The translations under genes were made by a program, and so were the position numbers. 64,000 bases of DNA, taken from contig NZ_CP029192.1 of assembly GCF_008642315.1 (NCBI RefSeq), positions 8,556,001-8,620,000 of the forward strand, read 5' to 3'. This stretch comes from Streptomyces venezuelae (GTDB lineage: Bacteria; Actinomycetota; Actinomycetes; Streptomycetales; Streptomycetaceae). The notes beneath the pieces were generated by a model. That model did not search any database. It had not been told where the DNA came from and worked only from the letters and a program-made list of their open reading frames with translations. Positions 51,690-58,610 of the stretch are shown piece after piece. How positions within the stretch are numbered: the stretch's first letter is position 1; the number at the start of each line of letters is the position of its first letter.

Positions 51690-52400
51690 TCACTCGGCGG
51701 CGGTCTCCCGGCACTCGACATGGCCCCAGCCGTGCGCGTTCTTGGCGATCTTCTCGCCGGCGGCATACGGCTTCTGGCAGTGGCAGCGGCCGGGGTACTT
51801 GGCCTTGATGACGGCCCCCGAGGACGCCTTGCCCGAGGCTGCCTTCGCCGTACGGGCGGTGGACTTGCGAGGCGTACGGCTCGCGGGGGATGAGGTCATG
51901 CGGTCCGCCCGCGGCTCCGGGATCTCCGTCGCGCCGTGGGCCGTGCCCGCGGGCTGCTGGCTCGTCGCCGCGTCGCTCGCCGCGACGTCCGCGATCGCGT
52001 TGAGGTGGTCGCCGTCCACGCGGTGCGCGGCCACGTGCCGGAACGTCACCTCGCGGCCCTGCAGCAGCGCGTCGATGCGCACGACCAGGTCCTTGTTGGC
52101 GACCGGCTTCTTCGCCGCGGTCTGCCACCCGTTGCGCTTCCAGGACGCGATCCACTTGGTGACCGCGTTCATCGCGTACTGGCTGTCCATCCGCACCTCG
52201 AGCGGCACGGCGGGATCGGTGGCTTCCAGGAGTTCTGCCAGCGCGGTCAGCTCGGCCACGTTGTTCGTGGAGTGACCGAGCGGACCGGCCTCCCAGCGCT
52301 GCGGGTGGCCGTCCGCGTCGGCGACCACCCACGCCCAGGCCGCGGGCCCGGGATTCTTCTTCGCCGCACCGTCACAGGCGGCAATGATCAAGTCAGACAT
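51690..52400 (-). CDS. Ribonuclease HI with cysteine-containing C-terminal extension
   Basis: Protein of 236 residues. The RNase H active-site residues are present: Asp10 (ACDGAAKKNPGP), Glu50 (NNVAELTAL), Asp72 (VRMDSQYAMNAV), His126 (AAHRVDGDH) and Asp138 (AIAD). The fold ends at about 145. A basic Ser/Ala/Lys/Thr-rich linker then leads to a C-terminal segment with GRCHCQKPYAAGEKI and GHVECRETAAE, perhaps a small zinc-binding module. It would cleave RNA of RNA-DNA hybrids. Alone in its location. Confidence 0.9.
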   Translation of the reverse strand: MSDLIIAACDGAAKKNPGPAAWAWVVADADGHPQRWEAGPLGHSTNNVAELTALAELLEATDPAVPLEVRMDSQYAMNAVTKWIASWKRNGWQTAAKKPVANKDLVVRIDALLQGREVTFRHVAAHRVDGDHLNAIADVAASDAATSQQPAGTAHGATEIPEPRADRMTSSPASRTPRKSTARTAKAASGKASSGAVIKAKYPGRCHCQKPYAAGEKIAKNAHGWGHVECRETAAE

Positions 52401-52588
52401 CCCTCGATCGTTTCATCCCGCGACGGCCGGCGGGAAACCGCAGGTCCCTGACACGGCCGTCACGGCTGACGTGGTCAGTCGATGTCTTGTCGGAGAAATG
52501 CCGGGCATACGTACACGTATCTTCTGAACCGAGCCGTGGCGGGGGACGTGGTACTCCTGCGGGTAGCCCTCAAGGAGACCGACACTCC

Positions 52589-53077
52589 ATGAACGTGAAC
52601 GAGCACTCTCCCACCGCCTGCGGCCGGCCCGGGCCCGGCGACCAGACCACCGTCGCCGACGGGGCCTGGCTCGCCGTCGCCTGCCAGCTCGCCACGGCGA
52701 GCCCGCCCTCGGCATCAGAGTTCAGCGCGGGCGCGGTCGTCGTGGCCGACGACGGCACCGAACTCGCCCGTTCCTACTCCCGTGAGAGCGGCGCACACCA
52801 CCACGCCGAGGAAGGCGCCCTGGCCAAACTCCGGCCGAACGACCCGCGCCTGGCCGCGGCCACTCTCTACGCCTCGCTGGAGCCGTGCGCGGAAGGCGGC
52901 TCCAGGCCGCGCCCCTGTGCCGCGCTGATCCGCGACGCCGGGGTGCGCCGGGTGGTCGTCGCCTGGCGGCGGCCCGACACGCCCGGCACCGGTCGTGTCG
53001 AGGACACCGGCGTCACCGTCGTCGAATTGTCGGAGTACGCCGACGTTGCCAAATCCCCGAATTCTCATCTGATGTGA
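52589..53077 (+). CDS. RibD-like / cytidine-type deaminase
   Basis: Zinc deaminase of about 162 residues. The ATG at 52589 follows AAGGAG by about 11 nt. The metal site is AHHHAEEGALAKL (His-Ala-Glu) and SLEPCAEGGSRPRPCAALI (Cys-X9-Cys), a spacing like the riboflavin deaminase RibD rather than the PCxxC of cytidine deaminases. No reductase domain is present. Possible substrates include pyrimidines or other amines; exact activity is unknown. Confidence 0.82.
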   Translation: MNVNEHSPTACGRPGPGDQTTVADGAWLAVACQLATASPPSASEFSAGAVVVADDGTELARSYSRESGAHHHAEEGALAKLRPNDPRLAAATLYASLEPCAEGGSRPRPCAALIRDAGVRRVVVAWRRPDTPGTGRVEDTGVTVVELSEYADVAKSPNSHLM

Positions 53078-53123
53078 TCGCCCGGTCGACCGTCACTCGT
53101 CCTTCGCCTCCTTCTCCGGACTT

Positions 53124-54182
53124 TCAGAGCATGATGAGCAGACGCGTATTCGGCTTGAGTTTCCTGTTCACCGAACGACTCTGGACGTATACCTCCAACT
53201 TGGGATTGTTGCCCGCCTTCACGGAGACGGTTCCGTGAATGCCCGTGCCGAACAGAAGGCTGCGCGCCGCGTCGCCCGTATAGGCGCGGTCGGTTTCCTT
53301 CTCGACCACGATGACTTCTTTGTTCTGCTGCACCTGGGCCCGCGCACCCAGCTGGTAATAGCAGGCACCCCTTTCGTACGTCACGCCCGGATGCGAGTTG
53401 ACGAAGGGGCGAATCTCGGTCTCCTTGTCGACCTTCAGGAGACGGTATTTGTCCGCCGGTATCGGTTCGAGGTTCGCGCGCACCTCGTCCACCGATATGT
53501 CCTGGCCGACGGCGAACAGGTTCTTCGTGCCGCGCACACCCTGCTCCCGGCCGCGGAGGAAGCTGGTGGCGGCGGCGCGGACGGTGCCGATCGCGTCCTC
53601 GACGCCCTTCTGGGAGTCGGCGTCCCAGATGGCGATGTTGCCTGCCGGGAAGCCGTAGTTCTGCGCGGTGCGCTTGGCCAGCGAGTTCGGGACGAGGATC
53701 GCGGACGTCCAGTGGCCGGGCAGCCCGCCCATCTTCGCCGTGATCCTGTCGAGCCAGGGGCCGAGGATGGTCATGTCGCCGTCGTGGCGCCGGTCCCCGC
53801 CGGAGGCGTTCTCCTCGCCGTCCGTGACCACGATCTGGAGGAAGCTGTGCTCGCCGTATTCCTCCCAGATGTGGCCGAGGTCGTCCAGCGACTTCAGCGA
53901 AGCCTCGATGAGTGCCGTCGCTCCGTTCTTCACCCGGTACAGCCCGCGCATGGACGGGAGGTGCTTCACGTCCATGTCCCAGACCAGGTTCTCCACCTTG
54001 TGGTCGAAGGAATAGAGGCTGATACGGGTTTCGTGACCGAGGCTGTCCGACTCGGCCTTCAGACCCGCCACGAACTCGTCCACCACGCGAATGAGTTGGC
54101 TCTGGTGCGGCTGCATCGAACCGGAACAGTCCACTACCAGCGCGACGTGATTCACCTTGTGCTGAATCCTGTTTGTGGACAC
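53124..54182 (-). CDS. VWA domain protein
   Basis: Protein of 352 residues. A von Willebrand A domain spans about 10-210 with the metal-ion (MIDAS) motif VVDCSGSMQ (18-22) and a later TDGEE. The C-terminal 140 residues (YYQLGARAQVQQNKEVIVVE; GTVSVKAGNNPKLEVYVQSR) are of unknown fold and contain many polar strands. No signal peptide, so cytoplasmic. Such proteins often bind partners or AAA ATPases, but none is adjacent. The role is unknown. Confidence 0.82.
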   Translation of the reverse strand: MSTNRIQHKVNHVALVVDCSGSMQPHQSQLIRVVDEFVAGLKAESDSLGHETRISLYSFDHKVENLVWDMDVKHLPSMRGLYRVKNGATALIEASLKSLDDLGHIWEEYGEHSFLQIVVTDGEENASGGDRRHDGDMTILGPWLDRITAKMGGLPGHWTSAILVPNSLAKRTAQNYGFPAGNIAIWDADSQKGVEDAIGTVRAAATSFLRGREQGVRGTKNLFAVGQDISVDEVRANLEPIPADKYRLLKVDKETEIRPFVNSHPGVTYERGACYYQLGARAQVQQNKEVIVVEKETDRAYTGDAARSLLFGTGIHGTVSVKAGNNPKLEVYVQSRSVNRKLKPNTRLLIML

Positions 54183-54276
54183 GTCAGTGCTCCCCCTTCG
54201 AGGTTCCCCGAGTGATGTTCCCCGAGTGATGTATTCACTCTATGTGGAGGCACTGACAACGGCCTTTGACGCTGAA

Positions 54277-55593
54277 TCACTCCGCCCCGGCGGCGGCCCC
54301 GTTGGTCCCGTTGGTCCTGTTGGTTCCGTTGGCTCCGACGGCCCCGCTGGCCACCCCGTCCGCACTCCGCCGGGTGACCGCCCACAGCGCGAGCGCGACG
54401 CAACTGAACGCCGCTCCCAGGGCGCACACCGCCCCCCAGCCACCCACCGTGTAGAGGGAGGTCGCGGCGAGGGCGCCGGTGGCGCTGCCGACCGAGTAGA
54501 AGACCATGTACCCGCCGATCAGCCGGCTGCCCGCATCGGGGTGCAGCGCGTAGATCAGGGTCTGATTGGTGACGTGCACCGCCTGGACGGCGAGGTCGAG
54601 AAGGACCACGCCGGCGACCAGTGCCGCGAGGGAGCCGCGGGTGAAGGAGAGCGGCACCCACGAGACGGCGAGCAGTACCAACGCGATGCCGGTCGTGCGC
54701 CGGGAGAGTCCGCGGTCGTTGAGGCGCCCCGCCACGGTCGCGGCCAACGCGCCAGCGGCGCCGACCAGTCCGAGTGCGCCGATCGCACTGTGGGACAGGA
54801 AGTACGGGGCCTCGCTGAGCGGCAGCGCGACGCTGCTCCACAGGGTGCTGAAGGCGGCGAACACCAGCAGGCCGAACAGGGCGCGGAGTCGCAGCAGCCG
54901 CTCCCGGGCGAACAAGGTGACGGTGGAGCGCAGGAGTTCACCGTAGCGAAGGGTGGTTCGGGGAGTGTCGCCGCCGGGCGGGAGCACTCGGTGCAGGACC
55001 AGTGCGAGGAGGGCGGTGAGCGAGGCCGAGGCGAGGTAGACGGAGCGCCAGCCCGCGAGGTCGGCCAGCACGCCGGACGCGGTGCGGGCCAGCAGGATGC
55101 CGACGACCACCCCGCTGGTGACCGTGCCCACCACCCGTCCGCGGCCTGCGGCGGGTGCGAGTGAGGCCGCGAAGGCCACCAGTGTCTGTGTGACGACCGC
55201 GAGGAGTCCCGTGGCGGCCATTCCCGCGAGCAGCACGCCCGCCGTGCCGGCGGTGGCCACCAGGGCCAACGCGCCCACCAGGCAGAGGAGTTGGGTCACG
55301 ATGAGGCGCCTGCGGTCGGCCACGTCTCCCAGTGGTACGAGGAAGAAGAGCCCGAGGCCGTACCCGATGTGCGTGAGCGTGACCACGCTGCCGACGAGCG
55401 CGGGGCTCATGGCGAGGTCGCGGCCCATGGTCACCAGGAGCGGCTGGGAGAAGTACACGTTGGCCACGGCCGCTCCGCAGGCGACGGCGAAGGCGAGCAC
55501 GATCCCGCGGGAGAGGGTGAACGCGGGCTCCCTGCAGCGGCTTTGTGCCGGGGCCCGGAACCGTCTTGTCGCGGCCTCGCCGTCGCAGGGCAT
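54277..55593 (-). CDS. MFS efflux transporter
   Basis: Drug:H+ antiporter-like protein of 438 residues. Twelve membrane helices, with the MFS loop motif GDVADRRRLIVTQ. Start at 55593 has GGAGG 9 nt upstream. The C-tail is an unusual repeat (GANGTNRTNGTNGA). It is divergent from an HxlR regulator with an inverted repeat in the gap, so it is probably the regulated efflux gene. Confidence 0.9.
   Translation of the reverse strand: MPCDGEAATRRFRAPAQSRCREPAFTLSRGIVLAFAVACGAAVANVYFSQPLLVTMGRDLAMSPALVGSVVTLTHIGYGLGLFFLVPLGDVADRRRLIVTQLLCLVGALALVATAGTAGVLLAGMAATGLLAVVTQTLVAFAASLAPAAGRGRVVGTVTSGVVVGILLARTASGVLADLAGWRSVYLASASLTALLALVLHRVLPPGGDTPRTTLRYGELLRSTVTLFARERLLRLRALFGLLVFAAFSTLWSSVALPLSEAPYFLSHSAIGALGLVGAAGALAATVAGRLNDRGLSRRTTGIALVLLAVSWVPLSFTRGSLAALVAGVVLLDLAVQAVHVTNQTLIYALHPDAGSRLIGGYMVFYSVGSATGALAATSLYTVGGWGAVCALGAAFSCVALALWAVTRRSADGVASGAVGANGTNRTNGTNGAAAGAE
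54301..54336. repeat. 9-bp tandem repeats in the MFS gene tail
   Basis: Four near-perfect copies of GTTGGTYCY on the plus strand. On the minus strand they encode the Asn-Gly-Thr-rich C-terminus of the transporter, so they may vary in copy number. Confidence 0.6.
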
Positions 55594-55619
55594 TCGGACG
55601 CACCTCCGTCTGTCGATGA

Positions 55620-55685
55620 CTGGTTGCAAGTTGCCACCAGTGGGAATGGTGACGGTAGCGTTCGCTGGTAGCATGTTGCAACCAG
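55620..55685. promoter_or_regulatory. Divergent operator for HxlR/MFS
   Basis: Perfect 10-bp inverted repeats CTGGTTGCAA (55620-55629) and TTGCAACCAG (55676-55685), about 46 nt apart. A further half-site ATGTTGCAGCC follows at 55689. The region separates the MFS gene and the HxlR gene. It is the likely binding site of the HxlR protein, controlling both. Confidence 0.75.
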
Positions 55686-55724
55686 GTCATGTTGCAGCCA
55701 GACGGAGAGTGGGAGGCGGACGCC

Positions 55725-56189
55725 ATGGTGACCAGGACGCGCTTCGACGACAGTGAATGCCCGGTGGCCCGGTCGGTGGACGCCATCGGTGACTGGTGGT
55801 CCCTGCTGATCGTGCGGGACGCCTTCGACGGAAGCCGGCGCTTCGGCGAGTTCCAGCGCAGTCTCGGCGTCGCGAAGAACATCCTCACCGCGCGCCTGCG
55901 CACCCTCGTGGACGGCGGCGTCCTCGAGTCCGTCCCGGCATCGGACGGCAGCGCCTATCGCGAGTACGTGCTCACGCCCAAGGGCAAGGCGCTCTTCCCC
56001 GTCATCGTGGCGCTGCGGCAGTGGGGCGAGCAGAACTTCTTCGCGCCCGGCGAGCCGCACTCGCAGTTGGTCGACCGCCGACAGGGTCAGGGACTCCGTG
56101 TCCTCGAAGTGCTGTCCGCGGACGGGCGGCGCCTGACCTCCGACGACACGGCGGTCCACAAAGTGCCCGCTCCTACGTCAGCTTCGTGA
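55725..56189 (+). CDS. HxlR family transcriptional regulator
   Basis: Protein of about 154 residues. The ATG at 55725 follows GGAGG by 8 nt; an ATG at 55689 is in the same frame but has no good site. HxlR features: SECPVARSVDAIGDWWSLLI, RRFGEFQRSLGVAKNILTAR and REYVLTPKGKALFPVIVALR. A lone Cys near the N-terminus is common in redox-sensing members. It is divergent from the MFS gene. Confidence 0.9.
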   Translation: MVTRTRFDDSECPVARSVDAIGDWWSLLIVRDAFDGSRRFGEFQRSLGVAKNILTARLRTLVDGGVLESVPASDGSAYREYVLTPKGKALFPVIVALRQWGEQNFFAPGEPHSQLVDRRQGQGLRVLEVLSADGRRLTSDDTAVHKVPAPTSAS

Positions 56190-56193
56190 TCGG

Positions 56194-56299
56194 CGACACT
56201 CCGCCAACGGGTGAATTGGGTCGGATTCAGAGCATTGCCCGATGTACTGGGCCCTGCCCTTTCTGGCACCTGAGTTCCTGAGTTCCGTACTGGAGTGAC
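56194..56299 (+). promoter_or_regulatory. Upstream region of rodlin gene 2 (shared with rodlin 1)
   Basis: Carries the same blocks as 42608-42711: CGACACTCCGCCAACG, then GTGAAT, then 25 nt later ATGTACTGG, and the shared leader ACTGGAGTGAC before the ATG. The sequence between the blocks is unrelated, which makes the blocks good candidates for conserved promoter elements. Confidence 0.6.
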
Positions 56300-56704
56300 A
56301 TGCGTACCCGTAATCTCCCCCTCGCCCTGAGCCTCGCCGCCGCCGCGCTCGCCGGCAGTGCCGGGACCGCCGCCGCCATCGGCGACGACACCGGCACCAA
56401 CTCGCTCAGCGGCAACGGCGCCGAGCAGGCCTTCGGCAACGCCGCCACCCACGGAGACCAGAGCGCGCAGCCGCAGCTGGTCGCCGGCTCGCTGAACAAG
56501 GTCTGTGCCGGTATCCCCGTCAAGGCGAACGTCGGCGCCCTGGTCGGTCTCGTGCCGATCGCCGTCCAGGACATCCCGGTCCTCTCGGCGCCGCAGAACC
56601 AGCAGTGCACCGAGAACTCCACGCAGGCCAAGGAGGACGAGCCGCTGTCGCACCTCGTCAGCGACATCTCGGCGCTGTCCGGCAACGGCACGGACAACCA
56701 CTGA
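56300..56704 (+). CDS. Rodlin family protein 2
   Basis: Secreted surface protein of 134 residues, paralogue of rodlin 1. The signal peptide is LPLALSLAAAALAGSAGTAA and the mature part starts IGDDTGTNSLSGNGAEQAFG. The Cys-containing segment SLNKVCAGIPVKANVGALVG, the QNQQCTENSTQAK stretch and the C-terminal SGNGTDNH are kept. It is on the same strand as rodlin 1 and 13.6 kb away, not adjacent and divergent as in the classical rdlA-rdlB arrangement. It ends in a very strong hairpin. Confidence 0.95.
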   Translation: MRTRNLPLALSLAAAALAGSAGTAAAIGDDTGTNSLSGNGAEQAFGNAATHGDQSAQPQLVAGSLNKVCAGIPVKANVGALVGLVPIAVQDIPVLSAPQNQQCTENSTQAKEDEPLSHLVSDISALSGNGTDNH

Positions 56705-56718
56705 GCCGTCTGCTTCAT

Positions 56719-56768
56719 CACGTACTGCGGGGCCGGGCAACAGCTGTTGCCCGGCCCCGCAGTACGTG
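56719..56768 (+). terminator. 50-bp perfect palindrome after rodlin 2
   Basis: The two 25-nt halves (56719-56743, 56744-56768) are exact reverse complements. It begins 15 nt after the stop codon and is much longer than the 13-bp stem behind rodlin 1. A very stable terminator and probable 3' mRNA stabiliser. Confidence 0.85.
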
Positions 56769-56914
56769 TGTCGGCGTGAAGCGAGGGAATTCTGGTGTCA
56801 CGGTGCGGTGTTGGGGCGACAGGCGTCACCCCGGCTGCATCGCGCCGCCGCCCGGCAACGACCCGTCATGCCCCGCTCCGCCGCCCAGCCGTCCCGCCCG
56901 AGGAGACCCTTCCC

Positions 56915-57610
56915 ATGCCAGAGCTCGGAATCGACGCCATCGTGTTCGACGTCCTCGGCACGCTGGTCGACGAACCCGCCGGGATCCAGGCCGGCATCGG
57001 CGTCCTGGCCCCTTCGCTCGACGCGTTCGAGGTCGAGCGTCTCCAGTCGCTGTGGCAGAAGCACGTCGAGCGCGAGCAACGGCACATGGTCGACGGCGTT
57101 CGGCCCTACCGCCCCAGCGACGCCCTCGACCTGGAAGCCGCGCAACTCGTCGCCGACGCCGTCAAAGTCGACGATCCGCATGCGGTGGCAGCACTGGCGT
57201 CGGCCGGGCGCAGGCTCCCGCCGTGGCCCGACACGGTGGCCGGGCTCGCCCGGCTCGCCGAACGGTTTCCGGTGCTTGGGCTCTCCAACGCGAGCAGGTC
57301 GGCGCTCCTGGAGCTCAACGCGTACGCCGGACTGCGCTGGCACCAGGCGCTGTCCGCCGAGGACGCCCGGACCTACAAGCCCGACCCGGCGGTCTATCGC
57401 CTGGCCGTCACCGTTTCGGGCCGCCCGCCCGAGCGGTTGCTCATGGTCGCCGCCCACGCGTGGGACCTGCGTGCCGCGCAGAGCCTCGGCCTGCGCACCG
57501 CCTACGTGGCGCGCCCCGTCGGCGACCCGCCCGTCCCCTCCGACACGTTCGATCTCCACGCCGATGACCTGCCCGACCTGATCGAGCAGCTCGACCGCCG
57601 CAAGCGGTAG
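56915..57610 (+). CDS. Haloacid dehalogenase-like hydrolase (type II)
   Basis: HAD-superfamily enzyme of 231 residues. ATG at 56915 has AGGAGA 8 nt upstream. The nucleophile is Asp12 in FDVLGTLVDE; also LGLSNASRSALLEL and TYKPDPAVYRLAV (Lys and Tyr). Close to L-2-haloacid dehalogenases, but the motif usually reading SSNAWD is AAHAWD here, which changes the substrate pocket. Directly convergent with a dehalogenase-fold hydrolase. May act on small halogenated or phosphorylated acids. Confidence 0.85.
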   Translation: MPELGIDAIVFDVLGTLVDEPAGIQAGIGVLAPSLDAFEVERLQSLWQKHVEREQRHMVDGVRPYRPSDALDLEAAQLVADAVKVDDPHAVAALASAGRRLPPWPDTVAGLARLAERFPVLGLSNASRSALLELNAYAGLRWHQALSAEDARTYKPDPAVYRLAVTVSGRPPERLLMVAAHAWDLRAAQSLGLRTAYVARPVGDPPVPSDTFDLHADDLPDLIEQLDRRKR

Positions 57611-57626
57611 GACGGGGGGAAGCGGC

Positions 57627-58505
57627 TCAGCGGGCGAGCAGGTCGCGTATCGCCCCGCCGACCACGGCAGGCTCCTCCTCCGCCATGAAGTGGCCGCAGG
57701 ACACGGTCGCGTGGTGCAGGTCGGGGGCCCAGGCACGCCACAGCTCCGCGGCGTCGAAGCCGAGCGACGCGCCCCAGTCCTGCTGGAGCACGGAGACCGG
57801 CATGGCGAGCAGGTTGACCGCCTCCCGGTCGGCCAGGTCGTGCCGGACGTCGATGTGTGCGGAGGCGCGGTAGTCGGCGACGATGGAGGGCACGGCTTCG
57901 CGACACGCCATGAGGTAGGCGGCGCGTACGTCGGCGGGGATCGCCGCGGGATCGCGCGTCCAGATGTCGAGGAAGTGACCGAAGAACGCGTCAGGTGCGC
58001 CGCCGATCAACTCCTCGGGAAGGCCGGGCGGCTGGGCCATCAGGTACAGGTGGAAGCCGACGGCGGCCGTGGTTCCGTGCATGACCTCCCACATGTCGAG
58101 CGTCGGCAGCACGTCGAGGGACAAGAGGTGCGTGACCGCTTCCGGATGGTCGAGCCCGGCCCGTACGGCGACGAGGGCGCCGCGGTCGTGCCCGGCCAGG
58201 GCGAACCGTTCGTGCCCGAGGGCACGGGCCAGCGCGACCACGTCGGCCGCCATCGTGCGCTTGGAGTACGTCGCCCCGTCGAGGTCGGCCGGTTTGTCGC
58301 TGGCGCCGTATCCGCGCAGGTCGGGGCAGATCACGGTGTGCTCCGCGGCGAGGTCGGCCGCCACGTGCCGCCACATCAGGTGCGTCTGCGGGAAGCCGTG
58401 CAGCAGCACGACGGGGCTGCCGGAGCCGCCGACGGCGACGTGGAGACGTACGCCGTCCGCGACAGGGACGAGCTGGTGATCGAAGCCGGGGACGGTCGGT
58501 GTCAT
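57627..58505 (-). CDS. Alpha/beta hydrolase of the fluoroacetate dehalogenase / epoxide hydrolase group
   Basis: Enzyme of 292 residues. Motifs: HGFPQTHLMW (oxyanion loop), DLRGYGASDKP, the nucleophile elbow GHDRGA (Asp107), Asp131, and His272 (CGHFMAEE). This is close to fluoroacetate dehalogenases. However, of the two arginines that hold the carboxylate only Arg108 is kept (the second position is Leu111), and the His-Trp pair that binds fluoride is His152-Leu153. So it probably does not use fluoroacetate; an epoxide or other halo-compound is more likely. Confidence 0.85.
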   Translation of the reverse strand: MTPTVPGFDHQLVPVADGVRLHVAVGGSGSPVVLLHGFPQTHLMWRHVAADLAAEHTVICPDLRGYGASDKPADLDGATYSKRTMAADVVALARALGHERFALAGHDRGALVAVRAGLDHPEAVTHLLSLDVLPTLDMWEVMHGTTAAVGFHLYLMAQPPGLPEELIGGAPDAFFGHFLDIWTRDPAAIPADVRAAYLMACREAVPSIVADYRASAHIDVRHDLADREAVNLLAMPVSVLQQDWGASLGFDAAELWRAWAPDLHHATVSCGHFMAEEEPAVVGGAIRDLLAR

Positions 58506-58610
58506 GGTGGGCTCTCCGGGAGGATGGGGCGAGGCCGCCGGCGGCGGACGCCTTCAGCCTCCCGCCGGTGAATCAGCAATCGATCAGTGAGCGGCAGGAC
58601 GGGTGGAGCG

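Noticed and set aside
57627..58505. Fluoroacetate dehalogenase
   Set aside because: Fold and catalytic triad match, but the second carboxylate-binding Arg and the Trp of the halide site are replaced by Leu.
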